Positions 18,224-26,456 of a DNA stretch of 64,000 nucleotides are shown one piece after another. The DNA is from Bin87 sp026710825. GTDB lineage: Bacteria; Chloroflexota; Dehalococcoidia; Lucifugimonadales; UBA3495. Within the stretch, counting starts at the first letter, position 1. Every line of letters begins with the position of its first letter. The position numbers were made by a program, and so were the translations under genes. Where the stretch lies: positions 3,100,001 through 3,164,000 of the forward strand of contig OZ247427.1 in NCBI GenBank assembly GCA_965232815.1. Reading direction: 5' to 3'. The notes under the pieces are model-generated. The model was given only the letters and a program-made list of their open reading frames with translations. It did not search any database and was not told the DNA's origin.

Positions 18224-18302
18224 GGGATGGGTCAGCGTGTCCGTGGTTGGTCGGTGGAAGCCAGCAGCCAGCGTTCGGCTTTATGCGGCTACCCGATTGA
18301 GT

Positions 18303-18308
18303 TAGAAT
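18303..18308 (+). promoter_or_regulatory. -10-like box before the class I CoA-transferase cluster
   Basis: TAGAAT lies 25 bases before the ATG at 18333, in the divergent intergenic region. A matching -35 is not obvious. Confidence 0.3.
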
Positions 18309-18332
18309 AGCGCCCGCTTTGCGGATTGATTC

Positions 18333-19019
18333 ATGGCGTTCAGCAAATTATACGACACTCACGACGCCGCGGTAGCAGACGTTCGGGACGGCGCGACCAT
18401 ATTGGTCGGGGGCGCTGCCAAGTCCAATGAGCCATCCGGGCTGCTGACCGCTCTACTGCGACATGACGCCACCGACCTCACCATCGTGTGCGATTTTTCC
18501 GGATGGGACGGGAGCGAGACGATTCCGCGGTTGGTGAAGGATGGGCGAGTGTCGCGCATCATCTCACCCTACCCATTCCTGGGAGCGCACGGCGGAGTGA
18601 TACCGGAACTCTGGGAGTTGGGCGACGTCGAGGTCGTGGCGGTTCCGCATGGCACGCTCGCGGAACGGCTGCGCGCTGCGGGGGCGGGGATCGGAGGAGT
18701 GTTCATCACCACTGGGGTTGGCACTCGATTCGACATCGACAAGGAAAGCCGCTCGATTGATGGCGTTGACCACGTATTGGAAACTCCGTTGCGGGCAGAT
18801 TTTGCCCTGTTGCGGTGTCACCGTGCCGACGGGGTTGGGAACCTGGTGTATCGCGGCGCCCAGCGGGGCTGGAATTCGGTGATGGCAACTGCGGCCAGGA
18901 TCACCGTCGTCGAATCCGATGAGATCGGCGAACCGGGGGCGATCAATCCGGAGTTGGTGATTACACCCGGAATATACGTCAACCGCATCGTTCGAGCGGC
19001 CGGCGCACCGGCCGTTTAG
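18333..19019 (+). CDS. class I CoA-transferase, subunit A
   Basis: 228 residues of the 3-oxoacid/glutaconate CoA-transferase alpha-subunit family. The CoA-binding motif is in VRDGATILVGGAAKSNEPSG. VPHGTLAERLRAAGAGIGG and FITTGVGTRF are family signatures. In this family the A subunit supplies the glycine loop for CoA and pairs with a B subunit that carries the catalytic Glu. The next two genes follow at 9 and 16 bases, so the three genes form one operon. The acid substrate is unknown. Confidence 0.85.
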   Translation: MAFSKLYDTHDAAVADVRDGATILVGGAAKSNEPSGLLTALLRHDATDLTIVCDFSGWDGSETIPRLVKDGRVSRIISPYPFLGAHGGVIPELWELGDVEVVAVPHGTLAERLRAAGAGIGGVFITTGVGTRFDIDKESRSIDGVDHVLETPLRADFALLRCHRADGVGNLVYRGAQRGWNSVMATAARITVVESDEIGEPGAINPELVITPGIYVNRIVRAAGAPAV

Positions 19020-19028
19020 GATCACCCG

Positions 19029-20375
19029 ATGCCGCTCACTGAAACATCTGCCCTCAAGATCGCGCGCCGCGCGGCCAGGGAGATTGCGCCCGGCGCGGTA
19101 GTGGCCCTCGATCGGGGACTGCCAGAACTGGTGGCACAGGTAACACCGGAGTCCATGGGCGTGTGGTTCCTGCGCGCTGATGGCACCCTGAACGGGATAC
19201 CGCTGAGCGCGGCAGACGCGGCGGCGATAGTGCGCGGAGGGTACGTCGACCTGGCGATAGTGCACCCGGCACAGGTGACTGCGGACGGGCGATTCGTGGG
19301 CAGGCTCTACGCACGCGATGCATCGATTGCGCCGCCGGGCATCGGAGTCGACCTGGCTTCGGGAGCGCGGCGAATCATCGCGCTGCACCCGCAAATCAAT
19401 GAGGACGAACCGGAGATATGCCTGGCTTCGCATCTCCTGGAGCGGCCGGTGGACGGCGTGGGCGGCATTGACCGGGTCATCGCGGATTGCGCGGTGTTTG
19501 AACCACAGGGCGCTGAATTCGTCCTTTCGGAACTCGCGCTGGATCGTCAAGCCGCTGACGTGGTTGCCGATTCTGACCTGAGTCAGATCGTTTCGATCTC
19601 GGATAACCCAGCGGCGATGGATTTCGCGGCGCCCTCCGGAACGCCGGAGTCCAAGGTTCATGCCGACGGCGCCTCAGCCCTGCACGATTTACCCGATGGC
19701 GCGACGGTGTTCATCGATGGTTTCGGTGGGCCGGGCGGGATGGCGCATTACCTTTTGATGTCATTGCGGGACCGGGGCAGTCGAGATTTGACCATCGTGA
19801 GCAACACCGCCGGCATTGCGCGGGTGGTGAGTTTCGGCACGCCACCGGGGCGGACCGCCATTGACCACAGCGTGCTGATCGAGAACGGGCAGGTGGCCAA
19901 GGCGATTGCATCATTCCCGGTTTCGCCGTCGGTGTCCCGACCATCGGAGTTTGAGCTGGCCTACCGGAGAGGGGAGGTGGACCTGGAACTGGTGCCGCAG
20001 GGGACGCTGGCCGAGCGGCTGCGGGCCGGAGGGGCCGGTATTCGGGCCTTTTACACCCCCACCGGAGCGGGAACACTGATCGCAGAGGGGAAGGAATCCC
20101 GAACCATTGATGGGCGGGACTACATCCTGGAGTACGGCCTGCGAGCGGACTTTGCGATCATCCGCGCCCACAAGGCGGACACCAACGGCAACCTGATCTA
20201 CCGGGGCACATCGCGCAACTTCAACGCCGTCATGGCGCCCGCAGCACGGGTCACCATCGTTGAGGTGGACGAGATTGTGAAACCCGGTCAACTTGATCCC
20301 GAGGAAATTGTGACACCCGGCGTTTTCGTGCAGCGGATCGTCAAACGGCCCGACGGATTCACGGGCTACGAATAG
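19029..20375 (+). CDS. fusion of a degenerate CoA-transferase B domain and an A domain
   Basis: 448 residues in two parts. Residues 1-205 align with subunit B: AREIAPGAVVALDRGLPELV, IVRGGYVDLAIVHPAQVTAD, and DRVIADCAVFEPQGAEFVLS match the downstream B protein segment by segment. The loop that holds the catalytic Glu (SESG in the neighbour) and about 30 residues after it are gone. Residues about 215-448 are a complete subunit A, with FIDGFGGPGGMAHYLLMSL and VPQGTLAERLRAGGAGIRAF. So the protein has an A domain and a B-like domain that cannot form the acyl-glutamyl intermediate. It probably works with the active B subunit of the next gene. Start: ATG nine bases after the previous stop. Confidence 0.8.
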   Translation: MPLTETSALKIARRAAREIAPGAVVALDRGLPELVAQVTPESMGVWFLRADGTLNGIPLSAADAAAIVRGGYVDLAIVHPAQVTADGRFVGRLYARDASIAPPGIGVDLASGARRIIALHPQINEDEPEICLASHLLERPVDGVGGIDRVIADCAVFEPQGAEFVLSELALDRQAADVVADSDLSQIVSISDNPAAMDFAAPSGTPESKVHADGASALHDLPDGATVFIDGFGGPGGMAHYLLMSLRDRGSRDLTIVSNTAGIARVVSFGTPPGRTAIDHSVLIENGQVAKAIASFPVSPSVSRPSEFELAYRRGEVDLELVPQGTLAERLRAGGAGIRAFYTPTGAGTLIAEGKESRTIDGRDYILEYGLRADFAIIRAHKADTNGNLIYRGTSRNFNAVMAPAARVTIVEVDEIVKPGQLDPEEIVTPGVFVQRIVKRPDGFTGYE

Positions 20376-20391
20376 GCGAGGATACTTCGGC

Positions 20392-21063
20392 ATGACAGAG
20401 GACAAGGAGCGCCTGGACCGGGCCATCATGGCGATGCGGGTAGCCAAGGAACTGCCGCCCGGTGGCACCGTCAACCTTGGCATCGGTATCCCCACCCTGG
20501 TGTCGATGTTCGTAGGGGACGACAGCATCGTTTTCTATCACAGCGAGAGCGGGGTGTTGAACTGCGGTCCGCTGGCGGAGGACGGAAACGAGGATATTGA
20601 TCTCATCAATGCCGGTGGGCAGTTCCTGGAGCCGGTACCGGGGATGGCCTACTTCTCATCCGCAGACGCTTTTGCCATGATTCGCGGCGGACACGTGGAC
20701 GTTACGGTTTTGGGAGCGCACCAGGTGTCTGCCAACGGCGACCTGGCGAACTGGATGCTGCCCGACCGTGGGGTCGGAAACATCGGTGGGGCGATGGATC
20801 TCGCTGCCGGCGCGGACAAGGTGATCGTGGCGATGGAACACAACGACCGGAACGGAAATGCAAAAGTCGTGGAGGAGTGCAGTTTTCCGCTGACCGGGAA
20901 AGGGTGCGTGTCGCTGGTGGTGACGGATGTAGCAGTATTGGAGCCGACGCCAGACGGCATGGTGCTGCGGGAGACCGCACCCGGATGGTCGCCGGAGGAT
21001 GTCCAGGAGATTACCGGGGCGGCCCTGATCATCCCGGAAAGCGTGGGTGAGTACGAAGTATAG
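20392..21063 (+). CDS. class I CoA-transferase, subunit B (catalytic)
   Basis: 223 residues, the usual size of the beta subunit of 3-oxoacid CoA-transferases. The catalytic Glu is in FYHSESGVLNCGP. GGTVNLGIGIPTLVSMFV at the start and LMGAGADK-like segment GAMDLAAGADKVIVAMEH further on are typical. It is the only gene of the three with an intact catalytic loop, so it must provide the active site for whichever A domain it binds: the separate one at 18333, the fused one at 19029, or both. A RBS-like GAGG precedes the ATG at 20392. Confidence 0.88.
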   Translation: MTEDKERLDRAIMAMRVAKELPPGGTVNLGIGIPTLVSMFVGDDSIVFYHSESGVLNCGPLAEDGNEDIDLINAGGQFLEPVPGMAYFSSADAFAMIRGGHVDVTVLGAHQVSANGDLANWMLPDRGVGNIGGAMDLAAGADKVIVAMEHNDRNGNAKVVEECSFPLTGKGCVSLVVTDVAVLEPTPDGMVLRETAPGWSPEDVQEITGAALIIPESVGEYEV

Positions 21064-21071
21064 GGCGGCCC

Positions 21072-21100
21072 TTGCGGGATACTGGGAATTGCGCTAGCAT
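21072..21100 (+). promoter_or_regulatory. sigma-70-type promoter of the Ni-SOD gene
   Basis: TTGCGG at 21072-21077 and TAGCAT at 21095-21100 are spaced by 17 bases, 72 bases before the sodN start. A small hairpin (AGGGC, five bases, GCCCT) at 21126-21140 lies in the leader. Confidence 0.45.
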
Positions 21101-21172
21101 TTTCGCCGAATCGATCCCGTGATTGAGGGCATCCCGCCCTGCGTTTTCGCCATCTAAAGGAGTCTACTGACG

Positions 21173-21643
21173 ATGTTCAACCCCATCGCGTTCCTAAAGC
21201 CCCGAGAGGCCCACGCCCACTGTGATATCCCGTGCGGTATCTACGATCCGTTGGTCGCCAAGATTGCCGCCCAGACGGTTCAAAAAATGGTCCTGCGGAT
21301 GCAGAACCTTGAGGCACCACAGCCCGGCGCTCCGGCCGGTGAACGGCAGTCTTTCGCCAACACTTTTTCCCGCTACGTGACGGTGAAAGAGGAGCACGCC
21401 GAGAAGTGCAAGGAAGAGCTGCGCATCCTCTGGGCCGACTACGCATGGCCCAACACCGACGCCAACGAGGTCGCGGCCAAGTTCAACGCCGCCCTGAAGC
21501 TGGCAGGCCAGTGCAAGCAGACCGTGAGCATGGAGAACGCTGAGGCGCTGGTTGCCGCGTGCGACGACATCGCCACCACGTTCTGGGCCACCAAGAACGT
21601 TGAATACAGCGACCCCAACGAGGCAGCACGGTACGGCGCCTAA
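21173..21643 (+). CDS. sodN: nickel superoxide dismutase precursor
   Basis: 156 residues, the normal size. The nickel hook HCDIPCGIYDP occupies residues 16-26: after removal of the 15-residue leader (MFNPIAFLKPREAHA), His1, Cys2 and Cys6 bind Ni. The helical remainder fits the four-helix bundle of the hexamer. It converts superoxide to O2 and H2O2 in the cytoplasm. The leader must be cut by a peptidase, usually SodX, encoded next to sodN in known cases; no such gene lies nearby here. AAAGGAG precedes the ATG by ten bases. A hairpin follows 28 bases after the stop. The gene stands alone with its own promoter. Confidence 0.95.
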   Translation: MFNPIAFLKPREAHAHCDIPCGIYDPLVAKIAAQTVQKMVLRMQNLEAPQPGAPAGERQSFANTFSRYVTVKEEHAEKCKEELRILWADYAWPNTDANEVAAKFNAALKLAGQCKQTVSMENAEALVAACDDIATTFWATKNVEYSDPNEAARYGA

Positions 21644-21671
21644 GCCATAGCCAAATCAACAGGGTCCGGTT

Positions 21672-21693
21672 GGGGCGGGTGTTCACCCGCCCC
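21672..21693. terminator. hairpin between sodN and the HTH gene
   Basis: GGGGCGGGTG at 21672-21681 and CACCCGCCCC at 21684-21693 form a 10-bp inverted repeat. TATTCTGTTGTTT follows on the plus strand, so it can end sodN transcription and, in the other direction, that of the recQ unit. Related hairpins are at 38093 and 54499. Confidence 0.65.
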
Positions 21694-22202
21694 TATTCTG
21701 TTGTTTGCAGGCGCAACATTCTAACCAGTCGGATTTCCTCGTAGGAAAAATCATCGCCCAACGATTGCCGCATCGGCGCCAACCGGTCGCCATCGATAGT
21801 ATTCAACGCATCCAATATTCGGTGGACGCGTTCGGAGGGCGGCAGCAGCGGGGCCAGATTTATTGCCGCGCCGGCCGCGACAATACGCTCGATGTGAGCC
21901 ACGACAGTTGCCTCACTGAGGCCGCGTTGCTCAGCAATTTCTGAAACGGTCGATCCCTGTTCCAGCATTGCGAGGGTTGACGTGTGGGTATCGGCGAGCG
22001 GCTTAGTTGGGTTGGCCCCTGGGGGACGGTTGAGTCGCGATTCGATTGCGCCCGGTCGACGGCCGAGGCTAACAGCGATGTCCGCGACGCTCATCCCTGC
22101 GGCGTGCAATTCGGTGAGTTGGGTTTCTTCCTCCGGAGTCCACGGTTCGTATGCCCTGGGATGTTCTTTGCGAATTTCGTCCAATCTGTCCGATGTGGTC
22201 AA
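21693..22202 (-). CDS. RecQ-associated helix-turn-helix protein
   Basis: 169 residues. The N-terminal part (PWTPEEETQLTELHAAGMSV, then DIAVSLGRRPGAIESRL) looks like a SANT/Myb- or HTH-type DNA-binding unit. The second part (MLEQGSTVSEIAEQRGLSEA, ending in GDDFSYEEIRLVRMLRL) is the HTH that ends many long RecQ proteins (the RecQ-linked HTH_40 type). The TTG start overlaps the recQ stop as TTGA, which implies translational coupling. So this is probably the split-off C-terminal module of RecQ, made together with it. A frameshift in the assembly is unlikely, because both proteins are complete and the SANT-like part is not usual in RecQ. Confidence 0.65.
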   Translation of the reverse strand: MTTSDRLDEIRKEHPRAYEPWTPEEETQLTELHAAGMSVADIAVSLGRRPGAIESRLNRPPGANPTKPLADTHTSTLAMLEQGSTVSEIAEQRGLSEATVVAHIERIVAAGAAINLAPLLPPSERVHRILDALNTIDGDRLAPMRQSLGDDFSYEEIRLVRMLRLQTTE

Positions 22203-24079
22203 TTGGGAACGGCGGACGCGGATGGATCAGCAGGTTGGACGGCAGGGGCGGCGGCACCAACCCCGATGTGTTGCCTGATTTCGGCGAGAAACTGCGCACC
22301 GTACTTGTCCAGCTTGGCCGGTCCGACTCCGGACACTCGGAGCATGTCCTCCGGTAGGGTTGGCTGAGCGGCGGCGAGGTTGCGGAGGGTGGCATCGTTG
22401 AACACCACGAACGCAGGAACGCCCTGTTCGTCGGCAAGGCGGCGACGCAGCGTCCTCAGCCTGGCAAACAAACCGGACGCGGCGGGCGATGCGGAGGAAT
22501 GGGTCGCAGGTACGGTGCCGGCGCTGGCGGTGTGGCGTTGTGCAGGTTCGTCGTCAACACGCAAATCCAAGGCGAGCGATTGGCGGCTCTGCAACCATGC
22601 GCGTCCGGCGTCAGTGACGCTCAACGTCGGATACTGGCCATCGGACCTTGCCAAGAGACCGAGTTCGACGAGTCCGTTGGCGATTTGACGGAGAGCGGTG
22701 CGATCGTAATCGTTGACGATCCCGAATACGCTGAGTTGGTTGTGTCCCAATTCCCGGACGCGCGCCACGTTACTGCCCAATAGAACGTTGGCGACGTGGG
22801 CGAACCCGAAGCGATCGCCGGTGCGGATGACCGCGGAGAGGACCTTCTGGGCGATGACGGTCACGTCGACGTTACGCCGTTCTGACGAGCAATTGTCACA
22901 ATTGCCGCACGATTCCCCAGACATCTCGTCGCCGAAGTATTCCAACAGATAACGACGCCGGCAGGTACCCAGGCGCCCGTAGTCCACCATCTTGAGGAGT
23001 TGCTGGCGGGCCGATTGATTCAGGTCTTGATCCTCGATGAGGTTGAGGAAGTAATCGTGCTTGCGCTGCTCCCCATCGGCGAAAAAGAGCACGCAATCGC
23101 TGGGCATGCCATCGCGCCCAGCCCTACCGGTTTCCTGATAGTAGCCCTCGATGGATTTGGGCAGCGTGTAGTGAACGACCAGCCTGATGTCCGGCTTGTC
23201 GATGCCCATGCCGAAGGCGATAGTTGCCACGACTATGGGAACGTCGCCGTCGATGAACCGCTCCTGAGTCAGTCGCCGGGTATCGGCATCCAGCCCCGCG
23301 TGATAGGCGGCGGCAGGGTAGCCGCTGGCGGTGAGGCGATCGGCCAGTTCCTCGGTTTCGCGGCGGGACAGGCTGTAGATGATCGCTGATTGTCCCCGGC
23401 GTTCGTGCAGCAGGTTCAGGAGGGCGTCCCAAGAGTTCTTCCTGGGGAGCACTCGATAGGTCAAATTGGGACGGTCGAACCCGGATATGAACTCCCCGCA
23501 TTGGTCGAGGGCGAGTTGGTCCACGATGTCCTGGCGCACACGCTGGGTGGCGGTGGCAGTCAGAGCCATCACCGGAACCTGGGGGAATTCAGCCCGCAGT
23601 TCCGACAGAGCGCGATAGTCGGGGCGGAAATCGTGGCCCCACTCGCTGATGCAATGGGCTTCGTCGATGGCGATCAGCTTCAGGTCCAAGGTACGGAGGA
23701 ATCGGCGGAACCCCGGCATGACCGCCCGTTCCGGCGCGGCGTAGAGCAGGCTGACCCCGCCGGCCTGCACCCTGCGTTCCACGGCGGCGGCAGTGGCGGT
23801 ATCCAGGCTGCTGTTGAGGAAATCGGCGGCGATGCCATTGGCGCGGAGCGCATCCACCTGGTCCTTCATCAGCGCGATCAGCGGGGACACCACCAACGTG
23901 AGACCGCCCAAAGCCAGGGCCGGCAACTGATAGCAGAGGGATTTACCGCCACCGGTGGGCATGACGACCAAGCCATGCCGGCCGCCGAGGGCGTTGGAGA
24001 TTATCGCGTGCTGGCCGGGCCGAAACTCGTCGTAGCCGAAGCGCTGCTTGAGCAGTTCGTTTAGATCTGTGGCTGCCAT
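22199..24079 (-). CDS. recQ: ATP-dependent DNA helicase RecQ
   Basis: 626 residues from the chosen ATG. Superfamily II helicase motifs are present: GHGLVVMPTGGGKSLCYQLP (Walker A), IDEAHCISEWGHDFR (DEAH with the aromatic-rich loop), VPVMALTATATQRVR, and GRAGRDGMPSDC. The RecQ zinc site is CRRRYLLEYFGDE...CGNCDNC, followed by the winged helix and an HRDC domain (VFNDATLRNLAAAQP...LRVSGVGPAKLDKYG). It unwinds recombination and replication intermediates 3' to 5'. A start 13 codons upstream is possible, but it would lie next to a repeat palindrome at 24094. The gene begins 59 bases after the hemL stop, on the same strand. Confidence 0.95.
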   Translation of the reverse strand: MAATDLNELLKQRFGYDEFRPGQHAIISNALGGRHGLVVMPTGGGKSLCYQLPALALGGLTLVVSPLIALMKDQVDALRANGIAADFLNSSLDTATAAAVERRVQAGGVSLLYAAPERAVMPGFRRFLRTLDLKLIAIDEAHCISEWGHDFRPDYRALSELRAEFPQVPVMALTATATQRVRQDIVDQLALDQCGEFISGFDRPNLTYRVLPRKNSWDALLNLLHERRGQSAIIYSLSRRETEELADRLTASGYPAAAYHAGLDADTRRLTQERFIDGDVPIVVATIAFGMGIDKPDIRLVVHYTLPKSIEGYYQETGRAGRDGMPSDCVLFFADGEQRKHDYFLNLIEDQDLNQSARQQLLKMVDYGRLGTCRRRYLLEYFGDEMSGESCGNCDNCSSERRNVDVTVIAQKVLSAVIRTGDRFGFAHVANVLLGSNVARVRELGHNQLSVFGIVNDYDRTALRQIANGLVELGLLARSDGQYPTLSVTDAGRAWLQSRQSLALDLRVDDEPAQRHTASAGTVPATHSSASPAASGLFARLRTLRRRLADEQGVPAFVVFNDATLRNLAAAQPTLPEDMLRVSGVGPAKLDKYGAQFLAEIRQHIGVGAAAPAVQPADPSASAVPN

Positions 24080-24093
24080 CCCATAAATCCATA

Positions 24094-24115
24094 GGGGCGA
24101 ATAAATATTCGCCCC
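24094..24115. repeat. dispersed palindrome, GGGGCGAAT family
   Basis: GGGGCGAATA and TATTCGCCCC form a perfect 10-bp inverted repeat with loop AA, between hemL and recQ. It may act as a hairpin in the long minus-strand transcript. Confidence 0.75.
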
Positions 24116-24138
24116 CACATGCGCCGGGATGCCGCTGG

Positions 24139-25425
24139 TTAGCCCAAAGCAGCCAGGGCATCGCCGACGGCGACGATGGTGCGGTCAATGTCGGCATCGG
24201 TGTGGGCGATGGAGACGAAGCCGGCCTCGAACTGGGAGGGCGCGATGTACACTCCTCGATCCAGCAGGGCGTGCATATATCGACCGTAGGCGGCGGTGTC
24301 GGACTGCTCGACCTGAGCGAGGGCACCCACCGGGCCCGCGTTGAAAAAGCCGGTGAACATGGACGCGACGCGATTAATGGTCGATGGGATCTCCTCACGG
24401 GCGAAGGCCGCGCTTACGCCGTCCGTGAGGCGCTGGGCGGTGGCTTCCAATTGCTCGTAGACCCCGGGACGCTGCAACTCGGTCAACGTGGCGACGCCGG
24501 CGGCGACAGCGAGCGGGTTGCCGGACAGGGTACCCGCCTGATACATGGGGCCGAGGGGAGCGACCTGCTGCATCACGTCGCTGCGGCCACCGTACGCGCC
24601 GACGGGGAGGCCGCCACCGATGATCTTGCCCATGGTGGTGATGTCCGGAGTGACGCCGTACAGCGTTTGCGCGCCACCGTACGCCACGCGGAATCCGGTG
24701 ATCACCTCGTCGAAGATGAGCAATGCCCCGTTGGATTCGGTGACGTCGCGGAGACCCTGCAAGAAACCATCGGCGGGCGGCACGACGCCCATATTGCCGG
24801 CGACGGGTTCGACTATCACGGCGGCGATGGCGCCTGGAAAGGCATCGAACAGGCCCTGCACGGACGCGGGGTCGTTGTAGGCTGCGATCAAGGTTTCGGC
24901 GGCGTAGGATTCGGGGACGCCGGCGCTGGTGGGCACGCCGTGGGTCAGGGCGCCAGAGCCGGCTGCGACCAACAGGCCATCGGCGTGGCCGTGGTAGTTG
25001 CCGGCGAATTTTATGATCTTGGACCTGCCGGTGTGGGCGCGGGCCAGACGCAAGGCGGTCATGCAGGCCTCGGTGCCGGAGTTGACCAGGCGCACCGAAT
25101 CGACCGACGGCAGGGCCGCGCAGACCATTTCGGCCAACTGCACCTCCTGCTCAACTGGAGCGCCGAACGATGTGCCGTCCGCCGCCGCGCGTTGGACGGC
25201 TTCCACGACGGCGGGATGGGCATGACCCAAGGCCAATGGCCCCCAGGATCCCAAGTAGTCGATGTACTCGTTGCCATCCACGTCCCACACGCGGGAACCG
25301 TTGCCCCGGGCGATGAAGGGCGGCGTACCTTCAACGGCGCGAAATGACCGGACGGGGCTGTTGACACCGCCCGGGATCACGCGTTGCGCCTGTTCGAATA
25401 GTCGTTGCGACCTGGTCTGTTGCAT
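24139..25425 (-). CDS. hemL: glutamate-1-semialdehyde 2,1-aminomutase
   Basis: 428 residues, the normal length. It makes 5-aminolevulinate from glutamate-1-semialdehyde with pyridoxal phosphate, the second step of the C5 pathway. The PLP lysine is in TTMGKIIGGGLPVGAYGG, IFDEVITGFRVAYGG is the Asp strand, and GGVNSPVRSFRAVEGTPPF is the family start. The ATG at 25425 is chosen because homology begins there and GAGGG lies upstream; a longer open frame runs back into the hemB gene and is not real. Last of the eight-gene heme operon, 28 bases after hemB. Confidence 0.95.
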   Translation of the reverse strand: MQQTRSQRLFEQAQRVIPGGVNSPVRSFRAVEGTPPFIARGNGSRVWDVDGNEYIDYLGSWGPLALGHAHPAVVEAVQRAAADGTSFGAPVEQEVQLAEMVCAALPSVDSVRLVNSGTEACMTALRLARAHTGRSKIIKFAGNYHGHADGLLVAAGSGALTHGVPTSAGVPESYAAETLIAAYNDPASVQGLFDAFPGAIAAVIVEPVAGNMGVVPPADGFLQGLRDVTESNGALLIFDEVITGFRVAYGGAQTLYGVTPDITTMGKIIGGGLPVGAYGGRSDVMQQVAPLGPMYQAGTLSGNPLAVAAGVATLTELQRPGVYEQLEATAQRLTDGVSAAFAREEIPSTINRVASMFTGFFNAGPVGALAQVEQSDTAAYGRYMHALLDRGVYIAPSQFEAGFVSIAHTDADIDRTIVAVGDALAALG

Positions 25426-25453
25426 TTTTGGTTGGCCCTCCTCTCGGCCGTGG

Positions 25454-26437
25454 TCAGCCCTCGCCCCGCAACCAGCGGGCCACTTCCTTGGCGTGGTAAG
25501 AGATGATGATATCGGCGCCGGCGCGGCGGATGGCGGTGAGCAATTCCATGGTGACCGGTTGCTCATCGATCCAACCGGCACGGGAGGCGGCCTTGACCAT
25601 GGAATACTCGCCGCTGACGTTGTAGGCGGCCAGCGGGTAGTCGTAGCGATCGCGGGCTTCCTTGATGACGTCCATGTAGGCCATGGCCGGCTTTACCATG
25701 ACGATGTCGGCACCCTCAGCGATGTCGGACTCGATCTCGCGCATGGCCATGCGGCGGTTGGCCGGATCCATTTGGTAGCTGCGGCGGTCGCCGAACTGCG
25801 GCGTAGAATCGGCGGCGACGCGGAACGGCCCGTAGAACGACGAGGCATACTTGGCCGCATAGCCCATGATGGGAGTGTCGTCGTAGCCGTGGGCATCAAG
25901 GGTTTCCCGGATGGCGCGGACCTGGCCGTCCATCATCGAGGACGGGGCCACCATATCTGCGCCGGCCTGAACCTGGGTCAAGGCGGACCTGGCCAGCAAC
26001 TCCAAGGTGGCGTCGTTGTCGATACGGTCGCCATCGATGACACCGCAGTGGCCGTGGTCGGTGTACTCGCAGAGGCACACGTCGCCGATGACCATGAGGC
26101 CGGGCGCGCGCTCCTTGATGGTGCGGGTGGCTTCCTGGATGATGCCTTCGGGATCGTATGCGCCGGTGCCGATGGCATCCTTTTCGGGAGGTAGGCCAAA
26201 GAGGAGGACCGACGGGATGCCGAGTTCCACCACCTCATCGATCTCCTCGTTAAGGCGGTCGATGGAGGTGTGGTAGCACCCGGGCATGGGCTCGATTTCC
26301 TCACGGACGTTTTCGCCGTGGGTTACGAACATGGGATAGATGAAATTTGCGGCGCTGAGGCGGGTTTCGCGCACCATTTCGCGAACGGGCGCTTTTTCCC
26401 GCAGGCGGCGCATGCGCAGATCAGGATGTTTCAGCAT
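25454..26437 (-). CDS. hemB: delta-aminolevulinic acid dehydratase (porphobilinogen synthase)
   Basis: 327 residues. It joins two 5-aminolevulinate molecules to porphobilinogen. The Schiff-base lysines lie in AAKYASSFYGPFR and VMVKPAMAYMDVI. DVCLCEYTDHGHCG holds the three cysteines of the zinc-dependent class, so this is a Zn enzyme rather than the Mg-only type. The ATG at 26437 has GGAG seven bases upstream; an ATG five codons earlier is less likely. It lies 19 bases after cobA-hemD in the same operon. Confidence 0.95.
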   Translation of the reverse strand: MLKHPDLRMRRLREKAPVREMVRETRLSAANFIYPMFVTHGENVREEIEPMPGCYHTSIDRLNEEIDEVVELGIPSVLLFGLPPEKDAIGTGAYDPEGIIQEATRTIKERAPGLMVIGDVCLCEYTDHGHCGVIDGDRIDNDATLELLARSALTQVQAGADMVAPSSMMDGQVRAIRETLDAHGYDDTPIMGYAAKYASSFYGPFRVAADSTPQFGDRRSYQMDPANRRMAMREIESDIAEGADIVMVKPAMAYMDVIKEARDRYDYPLAAYNVSGEYSMVKAASRAGWIDEQPVTMELLTAIRRAGADIIISYHAKEVARWLRGEG

Positions 26438-26456
26438 GACGTCTCCCTCCATTCGG

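Noticed and set aside
24202..25347. 381-codon plus-strand frame opposite hemL
   Set aside because: Gly/Val/Asp-rich shadow; hemL is complete on the other strand.
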